From Streptomyces sp. NBC_01463 (lineage in GTDB: Bacteria > Actinomycetota > Actinomycetes > Streptomycetales > Streptomycetaceae): a stretch of DNA of 64,000 nucleotides. Shown here in pieces: positions 18,928 through 27,243 of the stretch; the first letter of the stretch is position 1, and each line of letters starts with the position of its first letter. The notes beneath the pieces are model-generated. The model did no database searches. It was not told where the DNA came from and was given only the letters and a program-made list of their open reading frames with translations. The DNA lies in NCBI GenBank assembly GCA_036227345.1, contig CP109468.1, positions 6,138,001-6,202,000 on the forward strand. Direction: 5' to 3'. The position numbers and the translations under genes were made by a program.

Positions 18928-20954
18928 CTCAGTCTAAACACTGGACGCCGGAACGTATCCAGACCTTCCTCAGAGCATTCTTTGGAGCAGGCAACGACGC
19001 ATGGCCCGACATGCGCCCGGACTATGCTCACAAGGAGCGCACCGAGCCCTTCGTCAAGGTTCTGCTCAGCGGCGGTGGTGCGCCTATCGTCCTGCCGCGG
19101 TGGGACGCCGACAGCCAACAATTCGCGATGTACGCCATCGCACGCGACCGGGCTGACGTGACGAAGACAGCTGAGTTGATCGAAGCCTTCGCAGGGCCGA
19201 CGTATATTTACTGCGACATGGAGCGTGGCGGCCTGCGCCCGGCCCGGCTCAACCCGGATGACCCAGTAGAACGCGCCATCTTGGACTTCGCCGGCGAGCG
19301 CGTGACCTTCAGGCTGACAACCGCGCAGCCCTCGCGTTACCGACAGAGCCTCACCGACGCACTGCTCCTGATGCAGAAGACCTATATAAGACGCCCGCCC
19401 CGCCTGTGGCGTGCAGTCAAACCCATCGGCCGGCTCATCGCGGAGTTCGATGCTGCTCTCGCGGCGGGCGGTGAAGCAGCTTCCCAAGATCTACTGGAGC
19501 AGTTGGCGGCGGCTGGTGGACTCACCGCCACGAACCTGGCGCACCTGAGGCTCAAGCGCCTGGATCGCCTCGGAGTGAGCAACAAGGTTCTCGCTTTTCC
19601 GAACCTGCCGGACATCGTGCACCAGGATCCACCTGCTGCGGTGAAGGGCGCCATTCTCAACGCTGTTTACACGGTGGCCCTCGAGGAACCTCTCGCTAGG
19701 CGAGACCTCGACGCGGCTAAAGAGGGTCTCATCGCCCACGGCAGGGTGGTCCCTGAACTGCTTGTCGGCGACCCCCGATCGTATGGTCCTCAGGCGATGA
19801 CCGTCGTCTTGCTTGCGGCCGTGATTCTCGATGATGTGACAGTTGCCCGTCGGGCATTGGCGGCCATTGAGGAACTGGATCAGGCGCCCCAGATCGCTGC
19901 CCTCGCTCTGAGCGAGGCTGAGCGTCTGGCGGCTAAGCCGGTGCCTGATGCGGTGGCTGAAGCATCCTCGGAGGCATCCCCCGGCGCTGATGCAAGCGTG
20001 CCCGTCGAGTCTTGGCCAGAGTTTTTCTCTGCGCTTGCTGATGGAAGCCCAACTGGCAAACAGGCTGTCGAAGACGAAGTGTGGGCGCTGTGGCCCACCC
20101 CGGCGCAGAACGATGACGTTCTGGCGGAGTTCTTGGACGGGTTGAGCGATGGCGAGGCGGGTGAACTGTGGCGTGCTGTCGGTTCGTTCCTTGATGCCGT
20201 GGGCTACGACGAGCCGGCGCCGAAGAGCGCGCATGCCTTCATTCGTAATGCCGTAGCCTTCGGCCGCTACAGCCCGGGTGATCTGGCTGTGCTGCAAGCT
20301 CTGATGGACATCGCTCTTCGGGCCTCACCCGCCGCCGACACCTACGGAGAGATCCTCAAGGACGTTAGCTCGGAGTGCAGTCGGTGGATTGCTCCCGAAC
20401 GGGCCTCGGTCGCCTTGGACTTCGTTGACCGCCTATTTCTTGCTGCGTGCCCTGACGTGGATGCCCGTGAGAAATTGTGTGTCGATCTCCTCGCACCGTT
20501 GTCCATTCACCGGCACCGCCTTGCGGAAGCTGATCTGGCCTTCGCACAGCGGCTCACTCATGAACTTGGCCTGGACGGTCTCGATTGGGCCGTTCCCGCA
20601 GAGGAGGGTGTGCAGGATGACCCCCTGGCGTCGATGTCGGCTTCGACGCTGCTCCTGTACTCCTTGGACGAGGCGGTGCTCACCAGGTGCCGGGAAGAGT
20701 TGCAGAAGATCGCTCCTGCTGTGAAGGTCTCGACTGCCTATGACCACGTTGGCACGCCGCAACTGAGAGAGAAGGCGCGCAGAGCGGACGTGGTCGTTCT
20801 AGCGACGCGTTGCGCCAAGCACGCCGCCACCGGCTTCATCACTCAGCACACTGGCAATGACGTGCCGATCGAGTACGCGAATGGCAGCGGCTCGGCGTCT
20901 CTCCTGCGCGCAGCGGAGCGAGGTCTACGGCGCACGATCGCCGAGAGCGTCTGA
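18924..20954 (+). CDS. dpdD: DpdD, dpd island protein with DUF2325-like C-terminus
   Basis: This 676-residue protein closes the rightward block; its ATG overlaps the dpdK stop by 4 bp. The N-terminal part begins SKHWTPERIQTFLRAFFG. An Ala/Pro/Ser-rich linker near 330-350 separates it from a helical middle. The last 90 residues read LREKARRADVVVLATRC, AKHAATGFITQH, then IEYANGSGSASLL. This pattern of strand, small helix and Gly/Ser loop resembles DUF2325 (COG4378) proteins. The exact role of DpdD is unknown; it is usually grouped with the restriction genes. The similarity to DUF2325 is my reading and needs profile confirmation. Confidence 0.7.
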   Translation: MTQSKHWTPERIQTFLRAFFGAGNDAWPDMRPDYAHKERTEPFVKVLLSGGGAPIVLPRWDADSQQFAMYAIARDRADVTKTAELIEAFAGPTYIYCDMERGGLRPARLNPDDPVERAILDFAGERVTFRLTTAQPSRYRQSLTDALLLMQKTYIRRPPRLWRAVKPIGRLIAEFDAALAAGGEAASQDLLEQLAAAGGLTATNLAHLRLKRLDRLGVSNKVLAFPNLPDIVHQDPPAAVKGAILNAVYTVALEEPLARRDLDAAKEGLIAHGRVVPELLVGDPRSYGPQAMTVVLLAAVILDDVTVARRALAAIEELDQAPQIAALALSEAERLAAKPVPDAVAEASSEASPGADASVPVESWPEFFSALADGSPTGKQAVEDEVWALWPTPAQNDDVLAEFLDGLSDGEAGELWRAVGSFLDAVGYDEPAPKSAHAFIRNAVAFGRYSPGDLAVLQALMDIALRASPAADTYGEILKDVSSECSRWIAPERASVALDFVDRLFLAACPDVDAREKLCVDLLAPLSIHRHRLAEADLAFAQRLTHELGLDGLDWAVPAEEGVQDDPLASMSASTLLLYSLDEAVLTRCREELQKIAPAVKVSTAYDHVGTPQLREKARRADVVVLATRCAKHAATGFITQHTGNDVPIEYANGSGSASLLRAAERGLRRTIAESV

Positions 20955-20960
20955 CGCACA

Positions 20961-20994
20961 GGTGGTCTCCCCCGATCCACTGGGGGAGACCACC
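20961..20994. terminator. Bidirectional terminator between dpdD and dpdB1
   Basis: A perfect 13-bp stem (GGTGGTCTCCCCC with GGGGGAGACCACC) encloses an 8-nt loop. It lies in the 62-bp gap between two converging genes. Neither side has a long T-run, which is common in high-GC actinobacteria. It should separate the rightward restriction block from the leftward modification block. Confidence 0.8.
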
Positions 20995-21016
20995 AGTTGA
21001 GGCCGCAGAGCTTCGA

Positions 21017-22111
21017 CTACTTGCTGACTAGGGCCTGCAGGTGGGTGCTGAGGAGCCGCACATCGTTGGCCGTGTTCTGGAGCCCATTCCAACTGCGTTC
21101 CTGACCGTCCGAGAACTTCCACGTGCCGGAAGTCCAGGCCACGTGCTTCTCGAGTCGGCGCAGGGTGATGCGGATCTTGTCCCAGTTGACCTTGTCGAAC
21201 GGGACGTCTGTGGTGAGTCGGTCCATGACATAGCCCATGGCCTGGATGCCCACACCATGGGTCAATCTCGACTCCTTGGGAGGCTTGTTCCACGCATCCT
21301 CGAAGAGGTTCTCCACTGCCGTCCAGAAGGACAGAAGGTGCGCCAGCATCGCTTCCTCGTCCCCGGTACCATCCTCAGCGTTCCGGTACTGGTACAAGGA
21401 GCCCTCGTAGATGCTGTGCTCCAGCATCCTCAGGATGCTGTTGTCCTTGATGTTGCCGGTGGGCGATGTGGGGCTGCTGATCCTTCCGCAGAAAGGACCG
21501 TCCCCCATATTCAGAAGGACCATGATCTTCGCAGCGAGTTGACGGCGCGCGTACGAGCGCGGCAACTTGGCGGTGGTCTCCGGCAGGAGTTCATACACGA
21601 GCCCCTTGGGCAGTGGCTTGGTCGAGTTGACCAAGATGAACTGCGACCGCTGCTCTTCCTGAGACGCAATGAAGCCCACTGCTGCGACGGGGAACTCTGC
21701 AAGGTCAGCGTCCCTGATGGCGGCGCTGCGCTGCTGACCGTCCACGAGCCAGGCCGGCTTCTCTTCATCAGCCAGTGATTCGTCGACCGGGATGATCAGC
21801 TCGCCGGGGATGGAGTAGCTCACACTGCCGCCGCGCACCGCGGGTTCGAACGTGACGCGATCATCGAAACCGAGAACCACGGCATTGGGGAGCATCGCCC
21901 CCTCGGACTCAAGGTAGCGACGGATCGAGCGGATGTGGCTTTGGACCTCAGGCCGCTGGTACCCCTGCAGCTTCTTCTGGCTGTCGCGGCGGATGCGCGA
22001 GACGGCGGCAAAGTCTTCCAACTTCTTTCCGTCTACAGCGAAGCAGTAGATCTCCTTGTCGCCTTGGAGCACCTTGAGGGCGGGAACCTTCAGTACGTAG
22101 CGGTCGGCCAC
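21017..22111 (-). CDS. dpdB: DpdB paralogue 1 (DGQQR-motif protein)
   Basis: This 364-residue protein belongs to the DndB/DGQHR-like group. The signature LVDGQQRSAAIRD lies near residue 120, and a conserved GYQRPEVQSHIRSIRRYL segment lies near 50-67. In the studied dpd system DpdB works with DpdA to put preQ0 into DNA and has ATPase activity. It is transcribed last in the leftward block, 48 bp after dpdA, with a good ribosome binding site (CAGGAG). The AT-rich gap before it could hold its own promoter. It shares GYQRPE, DGQQRS, SRL-x-HGVGI and NxLQNT segments with the second DpdB (23401-24543), but the two are clearly diverged. Which one partners DpdA cannot be told from sequence. Confidence 0.85.
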   Translation of the reverse strand: MADRYVLKVPALKVLQGDKEIYCFAVDGKKLEDFAAVSRIRRDSQKKLQGYQRPEVQSHIRSIRRYLESEGAMLPNAVVLGFDDRVTFEPAVRGGSVSYSIPGELIIPVDESLADEEKPAWLVDGQQRSAAIRDADLAEFPVAAVGFIASQEEQRSQFILVNSTKPLPKGLVYELLPETTAKLPRSYARRQLAAKIMVLLNMGDGPFCGRISSPTSPTGNIKDNSILRMLEHSIYEGSLYQYRNAEDGTGDEEAMLAHLLSFWTAVENLFEDAWNKPPKESRLTHGVGIQAMGYVMDRLTTDVPFDKVNWDKIRITLRRLEKHVAWTSGTWKFSDGQERSWNGLQNTANDVRLLSTHLQALVSK

Positions 22112-22159
22112 ATCATCTCCTGTTTAAGTTACTTTGAGTGCTATGCGCGGTATAGGCGA

Positions 22160-23404
22160 TTATGTGAGTGGAAGCTTGCGCATCTTGGCTTCGAGTACCG
22201 TCATGTTATGGAACCCGCGACGTTTGTTTCGCTCTGTTCCACGGAAGATGACCATGTCGATCTTGTGCTTCTTGCAGAGTTCGCATCGGCAGTGATTCCA
22301 AGGGCGGTCGACAAGAGTGTCCCTGTAGTCATCAACCTTCTTCAGCTTCTTGGCGTCACCGATGAGAGATTGATAGGCGTACAAGGCATCGATGACCTCC
22401 TGCACTTCAAAGTTCTCGTCGGCTTCATACTGGCGTAGCAATTTGAGACATTCCCGTTCGGCCTTAATGGCTGCCGACTGCGACACCATGCCCGCCAAGA
22501 TCAACTTCTTTAGGGTAGGGTTCCCGTCTACCTGGGGAACTCTGATCGCTAGGTATGAGCGGTCGGCGGTGTGGTAATTATTTCGCTCGTCCATGAAAGC
22601 TTGTCGGAATGCTGACGTACTGTCGAAGCTGGTGACATGATATTTGGCGAATCGTTCCATGCTGGCGATACGGGTGATTCCGAGTAGGTGGAACCCGACC
22701 CCACTCTCGCGAACCTCAGAGATCGCTTCCAAGCAAGCCAGTATTTCCGGCGTCTTCAGCGGAACCATGCCACCCAGGGCGATTCGCTTGTAGCCCATTT
22801 TCTGAAGTTGGACGACGCTGTCCGCATAACTGGCCGGGCTCCACCCCTGCGCCGCGCCAACCGGTTCCAGATGCTGCTTCCTGCCCGTGACCAGGCGATT
22901 GTGACTTTCGGTAGCTTTGATGAACTTTTCTGCCAAGTCGAGCGAAATCTCACGACGCTTTACCCACGCCGGGTCAACGTCCTTGTCAGGGGCATCGGGT
23001 CGATAACCGAAGATGACATGGTCGATACTGATTCCTGAGTTGAATCGGCACTCCGTGTAGTAATGGAGGACGTCCTCAATCCTGTACGGAGGGTACTCTT
23101 CGTTGATGTAGTTGAAGGCTCCGCAGTCGCCGAGACTTTGCATCGAGTCAGGTAGCCCGAAAAAGGTCTTCACGCCGTCGCGGTAGAGACGGTCCCGCTG
23201 AGGGGCGCTGTACTTCCCGGCTCCCTTGACCGATCCGTCTACGATGGCCTTGCTGACCAGTATCCCATCGTAGGGCGCGGGCTTTACTGCCTGATGGGCG
23301 TACAGGTCATCCCTCTGGCGGACTCGCTCGTCTGGGTACTCATCATTGATGAAGTCGTACCTGGGGTAGATCTGATCTTGGCTATCTGGGAAGTAGAACT
23401 TCAC
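22160..23404 (-). CDS. dpdA: DpdA, TGT-like DNA transglycosylase
   Basis: This 414-residue protein is the key enzyme of the modification arm. It exchanges a guanine in DNA for preQ0, by analogy with tRNA-guanine transglycosylase. Visible TGT-like elements are GDCGAF near residue 90 (general acid/base Asp), GGMVPLKT and FHLLGI in the barrel, SFDSTSAF near 260 (nucleophile Asp candidate), and a zinc site CRCELC with a later His near 371-395. The start is set at a GTG (23404) overlapping the preceding stop (GTGA); it gives the N-terminus VKFYFPDSQDQI, which fits the usual DpdA beginning. It is cotranscribed with dpdC and dpdB2. GC content here is noticeably below the flanking chromosome, consistent with transfer. 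Confidence 0.92.
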   Translation of the reverse strand: MKFYFPDSQDQIYPRYDFINDEYPDERVRQRDDLYAHQAVKPAPYDGILVSKAIVDGSVKGAGKYSAPQRDRLYRDGVKTFFGLPDSMQSLGDCGAFNYINEEYPPYRIEDVLHYYTECRFNSGISIDHVIFGYRPDAPDKDVDPAWVKRREISLDLAEKFIKATESHNRLVTGRKQHLEPVGAAQGWSPASYADSVVQLQKMGYKRIALGGMVPLKTPEILACLEAISEVRESGVGFHLLGITRIASMERFAKYHVTSFDSTSAFRQAFMDERNNYHTADRSYLAIRVPQVDGNPTLKKLILAGMVSQSAAIKAERECLKLLRQYEADENFEVQEVIDALYAYQSLIGDAKKLKKVDDYRDTLVDRPWNHCRCELCKKHKIDMVIFRGTERNKRRGFHNMTVLEAKMRKLPLT

Positions 23405-24543
23405 GAAGCACCCATCCTCGAATCGCGATAGACGCGAATCAGGTAGTTTGACAGGATACTGATATGCCGGGGAGTGTTCTGCAACTCGTTCCAAGGCGTG
23501 TTGATTTCCGGCCAGCGCCCCTTGGTCCAATGGCAGTGCGGCTTAATGAGCGCCAGTTCAGCCATGACTCTGTCGCTAATATCCGGCGAGTCGATATCGG
23601 CATCAAACAAGACTCGCTCCATTACCCGATCCATGAGGCGGCCCAGCGATCTGATTCCGACACCATGCATAAGGCGGCTCTTGGCGGGAGGCAGTCCCCA
23701 AGCTTCAGGGAAGGTGTTCTTCACTGCCGTCCAGTAGACAACTAGAATTTTCCGAATGCTCGCTGTGTCGGTGGTCCCGTTGGCTAGGTTTTTGTACGAG
23801 AAAAGGACACCAGATGGTGACAACGATTCCGTAATCGCAGTGATGAGACTGTTGTCTTTGACGACGGTGTCTGACTTCTTATCGGGGGTCGTCGACGCCT
23901 GCTTAACAAGTCCCTTGAAAGGTGAGTCGTTGTCCTGGTTTAGTGCGTTAACGAGGATCGCGGGCAGCTTTCGGGCGGACAGCCTGGTCGGAAGCTGGGT
24001 GTTCACTTCCGGGAGGAGTTCGGATACCAAATTGCTCGGAAGTGGAGACACTGTGTTGACGCGCAGGAACTGATCGCGCTGGATGTTGAGATCTTCGGCC
24101 ACAAATCCTGCCACTGTGATCGGAAGGGTAGTTCGCCGAGTAAGCGCAAGCGCGCGGCTTCGCTGTTGACCATCAACGATCAGAGCCGGACGAGGCGCGT
24201 CCCGCGACTCCGGTAGCGGGATCTCAAGGGTTCCGATGGTTGCCAGTCCGTCGCCCGGGTTGGGGCCGCGACTACCTTTAAACCGCACCGTGGTGGGCAG
24301 GGCGAGGATGAGCCCATTTGGGAACAGCACATCTTCACCGTCGAGGTACTCCAGAATTTGCTTAACGTGCTGTTTCTTTTCGGGACGTTGATAGCCGAAG
24401 AGTTTGCCAGCCTCATCCCGGGAAATCCGTGCAACATCAGCTACGAGATCGACTTCTTGTGCTTCTAGGGCAAACAGATACAGGGGAATATTCGGGTTCT
24501 GCTCAATGCGCAGGGCTCTGCGCTTGATGACGTTGTCTGTCAC
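23401..24543 (-). CDS. dpdB: DpdB paralogue 2 (DGQQR-motif protein)
   Basis: This 380-residue protein carries LIVDGQQRSRALALTRR near residue 122 and the same flanking blocks as the other DpdB (GYQRPEKKQHVKQILEYL; SRLMHGVGI; WNELQNTPRHISILSNYL). The GTG start at 24543 overlaps the dpdC stop and its own stop overlaps the dpdA start, so dpdC, dpdB2 and dpdA are translationally coupled. That tight coupling makes this copy the likelier partner of DpdA. Known dpd islands are usually described with one dpdB, so the second copy (21017-22111) is unusual. The number of copies is directly visible; the division of labour is inference. Confidence 0.85.
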   Translation of the reverse strand: MTDNVIKRRALRIEQNPNIPLYLFALEAQEVDLVADVARISRDEAGKLFGYQRPEKKQHVKQILEYLDGEDVLFPNGLILALPTTVRFKGSRGPNPGDGLATIGTLEIPLPESRDAPRPALIVDGQQRSRALALTRRTTLPITVAGFVAEDLNIQRDQFLRVNTVSPLPSNLVSELLPEVNTQLPTRLSARKLPAILVNALNQDNDSPFKGLVKQASTTPDKKSDTVVKDNSLITAITESLSPSGVLFSYKNLANGTTDTASIRKILVVYWTAVKNTFPEAWGLPPAKSRLMHGVGIRSLGRLMDRVMERVLFDADIDSPDISDRVMAELALIKPHCHWTKGRWPEINTPWNELQNTPRHISILSNYLIRVYRDSRMGAS

Positions 24544-25430
24544 CGTTCCCCCATGGCTCGGATGTACAAGTTGGCGAACCTGCTCTGCTCGCATGCCTGG
24601 TTTCCGTCACGTAGAGCACGCAGGAGTCGTGACCGCGAGATGCCAGGATGCGACGCGGTCTCACGCTTGATGAATGCCATGACGTCCTCGTCGGATATGG
24701 GCGTCCGGTTGTACCGCTCAGGCTCAGCTACGTCTGAAGCCCACCGCTGCCATGAGTCACTGGTAGCAGTCGAGGTCAGCCTGCCGTCCTCACAGTGTTC
24801 AAGCCATGAGGCGGCCATACGAACGTTCAGGCTCGTCAGAGTGCCGCCGAGTGTGCGTCGCAGGCCCGCGTTGGAGGCGACTCTCTGGATGCCGGGGATC
24901 TTCTCGACGCCTCCCACTAGCAGGACTTCACCCCCGACGCTGGCCAGCGCGTGGATCTCGGCCCTCATGGCATTTGCGTACACTTCGGACAGGACCATGA
25001 GGACCGGGCCCTGTCGGCCGAGTTCCTCTAGGGTCTTGCGGCCAGTTCCTTCTTGAAGGTGCCCCCACCACTGGGCACTGTCAGCCGTAGAAGCGGTGAC
25101 TGAGTCTGCGTGTCGGGTACTGAAGGTCGCCGCGTAGGCAGGTGCCGACGCCGATACTGGCTGGAGGCCGAGGCCGGCCGACGCCACCCAGAGTTCCGCT
25201 TCGAATCTGACCTTTGCGGCCGCGGCAGTTAGTCGGCGGGCCTGTGTCCAGTGGTCGCCCCGGTAGAGCTCGCTTAGGGGCTTCGTGTTCGATGCCGTCT
25301 CGACGCGCTCCCTCCACGCTGCGGAGCGGGCCTTCACGCTGCCGGCCGGTAGCGATCTTGCATGGAGCGTGGCCTCCGGTACAGCTGCCTTGCGGTCCGT
25401 GCAAGTGACCACCAACGATAGTTGCCTCAC
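24540..25430 (-). CDS. dpdC: DpdC, converts dPreQ0 to dADG in DNA
   Basis: This 296-residue protein starts at a GTG with GGGAGTGGG upstream. Its N-terminal two thirds resemble the YaaA/DUF6884-type fold: LSLVVTCTDRKAAVP at the start, LWVASAGLGLQP near 80, VLMVLSEVYANAM near 150 and LLVGG soon after. The C-terminus is a small helical region. DpdC in the described system is needed to turn 2'-deoxy-7-cyano-7-deazaguanosine into the amide form (dADG). The name rests on size, fold pattern and tight linkage to dpdB and dpdA. It is the first gene of the leftward block, facing queC. Confidence 0.75.
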   Translation of the reverse strand: MRQLSLVVTCTDRKAAVPEATLHARSLPAGSVKARSAAWRERVETASNTKPLSELYRGDHWTQARRLTAAAAKVRFEAELWVASAGLGLQPVSASAPAYAATFSTRHADSVTASTADSAQWWGHLQEGTGRKTLEELGRQGPVLMVLSEVYANAMRAEIHALASVGGEVLLVGGVEKIPGIQRVASNAGLRRTLGGTLTSLNVRMAASWLEHCEDGRLTSTATSDSWQRWASDVAEPERYNRTPISDEDVMAFIKRETASHPGISRSRLLRALRDGNQACEQSRFANLYIRAMGER

Positions 25431-25539
25431 GCAGTCCCACTCCCGATGACCTTAACTAGTAGCTTGTTCCGGTTACTCTACCCGTCAGTTTTGGCGCTAG
25501 GGTGCACGAGTACACGCATAGCTAACTAGGGAGCAAGGC
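25431..25539. promoter_or_regulatory. Divergent promoter region dpdC / queC
   Basis: These 109 bp separate the leftward modification operon from the rightward precursor operon and should contain both promoters. Two similar words lie about 70 bp apart, CTTAACTAGTAGC (near 25451-25463) and GCTAACTAGGG (near 25521-25531). They could be paired operator half-sites that coordinate the two operons. No clean -35/-10 pair stands out on either strand. queC has a clear ribosome binding site (AGGGAGC). Confidence 0.4.
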
Positions 25540-26247
25540 ATGGGACGTCCCGCGATCGTTCTACTGAGCGGAGGCCTGGACTCGACGACAGTTCTGGCCA
25601 TCGCCAAGGACCAGGGCTACACGCCGTACGCGCTCAGCTTCCGGTACGGCCAGCGGCACAGTGTGGAACTGGAAGCCGCCAAGCGCGTGGCAGAGACTCA
25701 GGGCGTAGCCCGCCACGTCATTGCAGACATCGACCTGCGAGTTTTCGGTGGCTCCGCCCTTACTGCTGATATCGACGTCCCGAAGCACGACTCGCTGTAC
25801 GATGCCAGCAACAGTGACGCAGACAGCAGTGTGCCCATCACCTACGTGCCGGCGCGTAACACGATCTTCCTATCGTTCGCTCTGGCCTACGCGGAGACCG
25901 TTGGCGCGAGCGACATCTTCACCGGCGTGACCGCCGTCGACTACAGCGGCTACCCCGACTGCCGTCCTGAGTACATGGACGCCTACGCAAAAATGGCGAA
26001 CCTTGCGACCAGGGCTGGCCTTGAGGGAACTCAGGAGCTCAAGCTCCATTCCCCCCTCATTGCGATGTCCAAGGCCGACATCGTTCGAGAGGGCCTGCGC
26101 CTGGGTGTCGACTACTCCCAGACGTCCAGCTGCTATGACCCGGACGAGCAAGGTCGGGCGTGTGGCCGTTGCGAGACCTGCCTGCTCCGCCTAAAGGGGT
26201 TCGCTGAGGCTGGTACCACTGACCCCGTGCAGTACCAGGGCGTCTGA
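25540..26247 (+). CDS. queC: QueC, preQ0 synthase
   Basis: This 235-residue ATP-dependent enzyme converts 7-carboxy-7-deazaguanine and ammonia to preQ0. The PP-loop SGGLDSTT is at residues 9-16, FRYGQRH near 35, and the C-terminal zinc site [17 protein letters not shown] near 198-214 supplies four cysteines. Length matches the family. It is the first gene of the queC-queE-queD-folE2 block; only 2 bp separate it from queE. Here it presumably feeds DNA modification by DpdA, since no tgt, queA or queF is seen in the window. Confidence 0.95.
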   Translation: MGRPAIVLLSGGLDSTTVLAIAKDQGYTPYALSFRYGQRHSVELEAAKRVAETQGVARHVIADIDLRVFGGSALTADIDVPKHDSLYDASNSDADSSVPITYVPARNTIFLSFALAYAETVGASDIFTGVTAVDYSGYPDCRPEYMDAYAKMANLATRAGLEGTQELKLHSPLIAMSKADIVREGLRLGVDYSQTSSCYDPDEQGRACGRCETCLLRLKGFAEAGTTDPVQYQGV

Positions 26248-26249
26248 GA

Positions 26250-26885
26250 ATGACCTATCTGGTCAAGGAGATCTTCTACACCTTGCAAGGCGAAGGGAGC
26301 CATGCGGGCCGACCCGCTGTCTTCTGCCGTTTCTCGCGGTGCAATCTCTGGACAGGCCTTGAGAAGGATCGGCATCGGGCGATTTGCCAGTTCTGCGATA
26401 CCGATTTCGTTGGAACCGACGGCGAAGGTGGCGGCCGATTCGCGTCCCCTGATGACCTCGCCCAAGCAGTCGAGGAGGCGTGGCCTTCAACCTCCGTGGA
26501 ACACCGCTTTGTGGTGTGCACCGGGGGTGAGCCGCTTCTGCAGCTTGACGAGGCAGCCATCAAAGCTCTGCACGCCAGGGGTTTCGAGGTTGCGGTGGAG
26601 ACGAACGGCACCCGCGTACCGCCGCCGGGCATTGACTGGCTCTGTGTCAGCCCGAAGATCGGGTCTGACATGGTCGTCACAAGCGGCGACGAGTTGAAGC
26701 TTGTCTATCCGCAGTTGGGCGGAGACCCAGGACAGTTCGAAAACCTCGACTTCCAATTCTTCCGTCTCCAGCCCATGGACGGACCCGACGTTGAAGCTAA
26801 CACCCGGGCCACTGTCGACTACTGCATGAAGAACCCGCGCTGGATCCTCTCTCTCCAGACGCACAAGTATCTGGGAATTCAGTAA
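26250..26885 (+). CDS. queE: QueE, 7-carboxy-7-deazaguanine synthase
   Basis: This 211-residue radical SAM enzyme catalyses the ring contraction of 6-carboxytetrahydropterin. The N-terminus [19 protein letters not shown] is typical. The iron-sulfur cluster motif is not the standard CX3CX2C: the cysteines lie in [20 protein letters not shown], which is CX14CX2C, a variant known from some QueE enzymes. [10 protein letters not shown] (SAM-binding GGEP) follows near residue 90. It overlaps queD by one base (TAATG). Confidence 0.95.
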   Translation: MTYLVKEIFYTLQGEGSHAGRPAVFCRFSRCNLWTGLEKDRHRAICQFCDTDFVGTDGEGGGRFASPDDLAQAVEEAWPSTSVEHRFVVCTGGEPLLQLDEAAIKALHARGFEVAVETNGTRVPPPGIDWLCVSPKIGSDMVVTSGDELKLVYPQLGGDPGQFENLDFQFFRLQPMDGPDVEANTRATVDYCMKNPRWILSLQTHKYLGIQ

Positions 26886-27241
26886 TGGAAATCTTTCGCG
26901 AGTTCACGTTCGAAGCGGCGCACCGCCTGCCCAAGGTTCCAGAGGGCCACAAGTGTGCGCGCCTGCATGGCCACTCTTACAAGGTCATCGTTCACGTAGA
27001 AGCCCCCGTCGACCCCGAGGCTGGTTGGGTCATGGACTTTGGCGACGTTAAGCGAGCCTTCAAGCCGCTCGAAGCTCAACTGGACCACTACTACCTCAAT
27101 GAGATCGAGGGCCTAGAGAACCCGACTAGCGAGGTTCTCGCCCGCTGGATCTGGGAACGCCTGCAGCCGACCCTGCCCGTGCTCTCGGCCCTCACCGTCC
27201 GCGAGACGTGCACATCTGGTTGCACCTATCGGGGCGAGTGA
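26885..27241 (+). CDS. queD: QueD, 6-carboxy-tetrahydropterin synthase
   Basis: This 118-residue protein of the PTPS/QueD family carries the zinc-binding histidines (FEAAHRLP and LHGHSY) and the catalytic cysteine in [10 protein letters not shown] near residue 24. It makes 6-carboxy-5,6,7,8-tetrahydropterin from dihydroneopterin triphosphate. Its length is normal. It is cotranscribed with queE and folE2 by overlap and close spacing. Confidence 0.94.
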   Translation: MEIFREFTFEAAHRLPKVPEGHKCARLHGHSYKVIVHVEAPVDPEAGWVMDFGDVKRAFKPLEAQLDHYYLNEIEGLENPTSEVLARWIWERLQPTLPVLSALTVRETCTSGCTYRGE

Positions 27242-27243
27242 GC

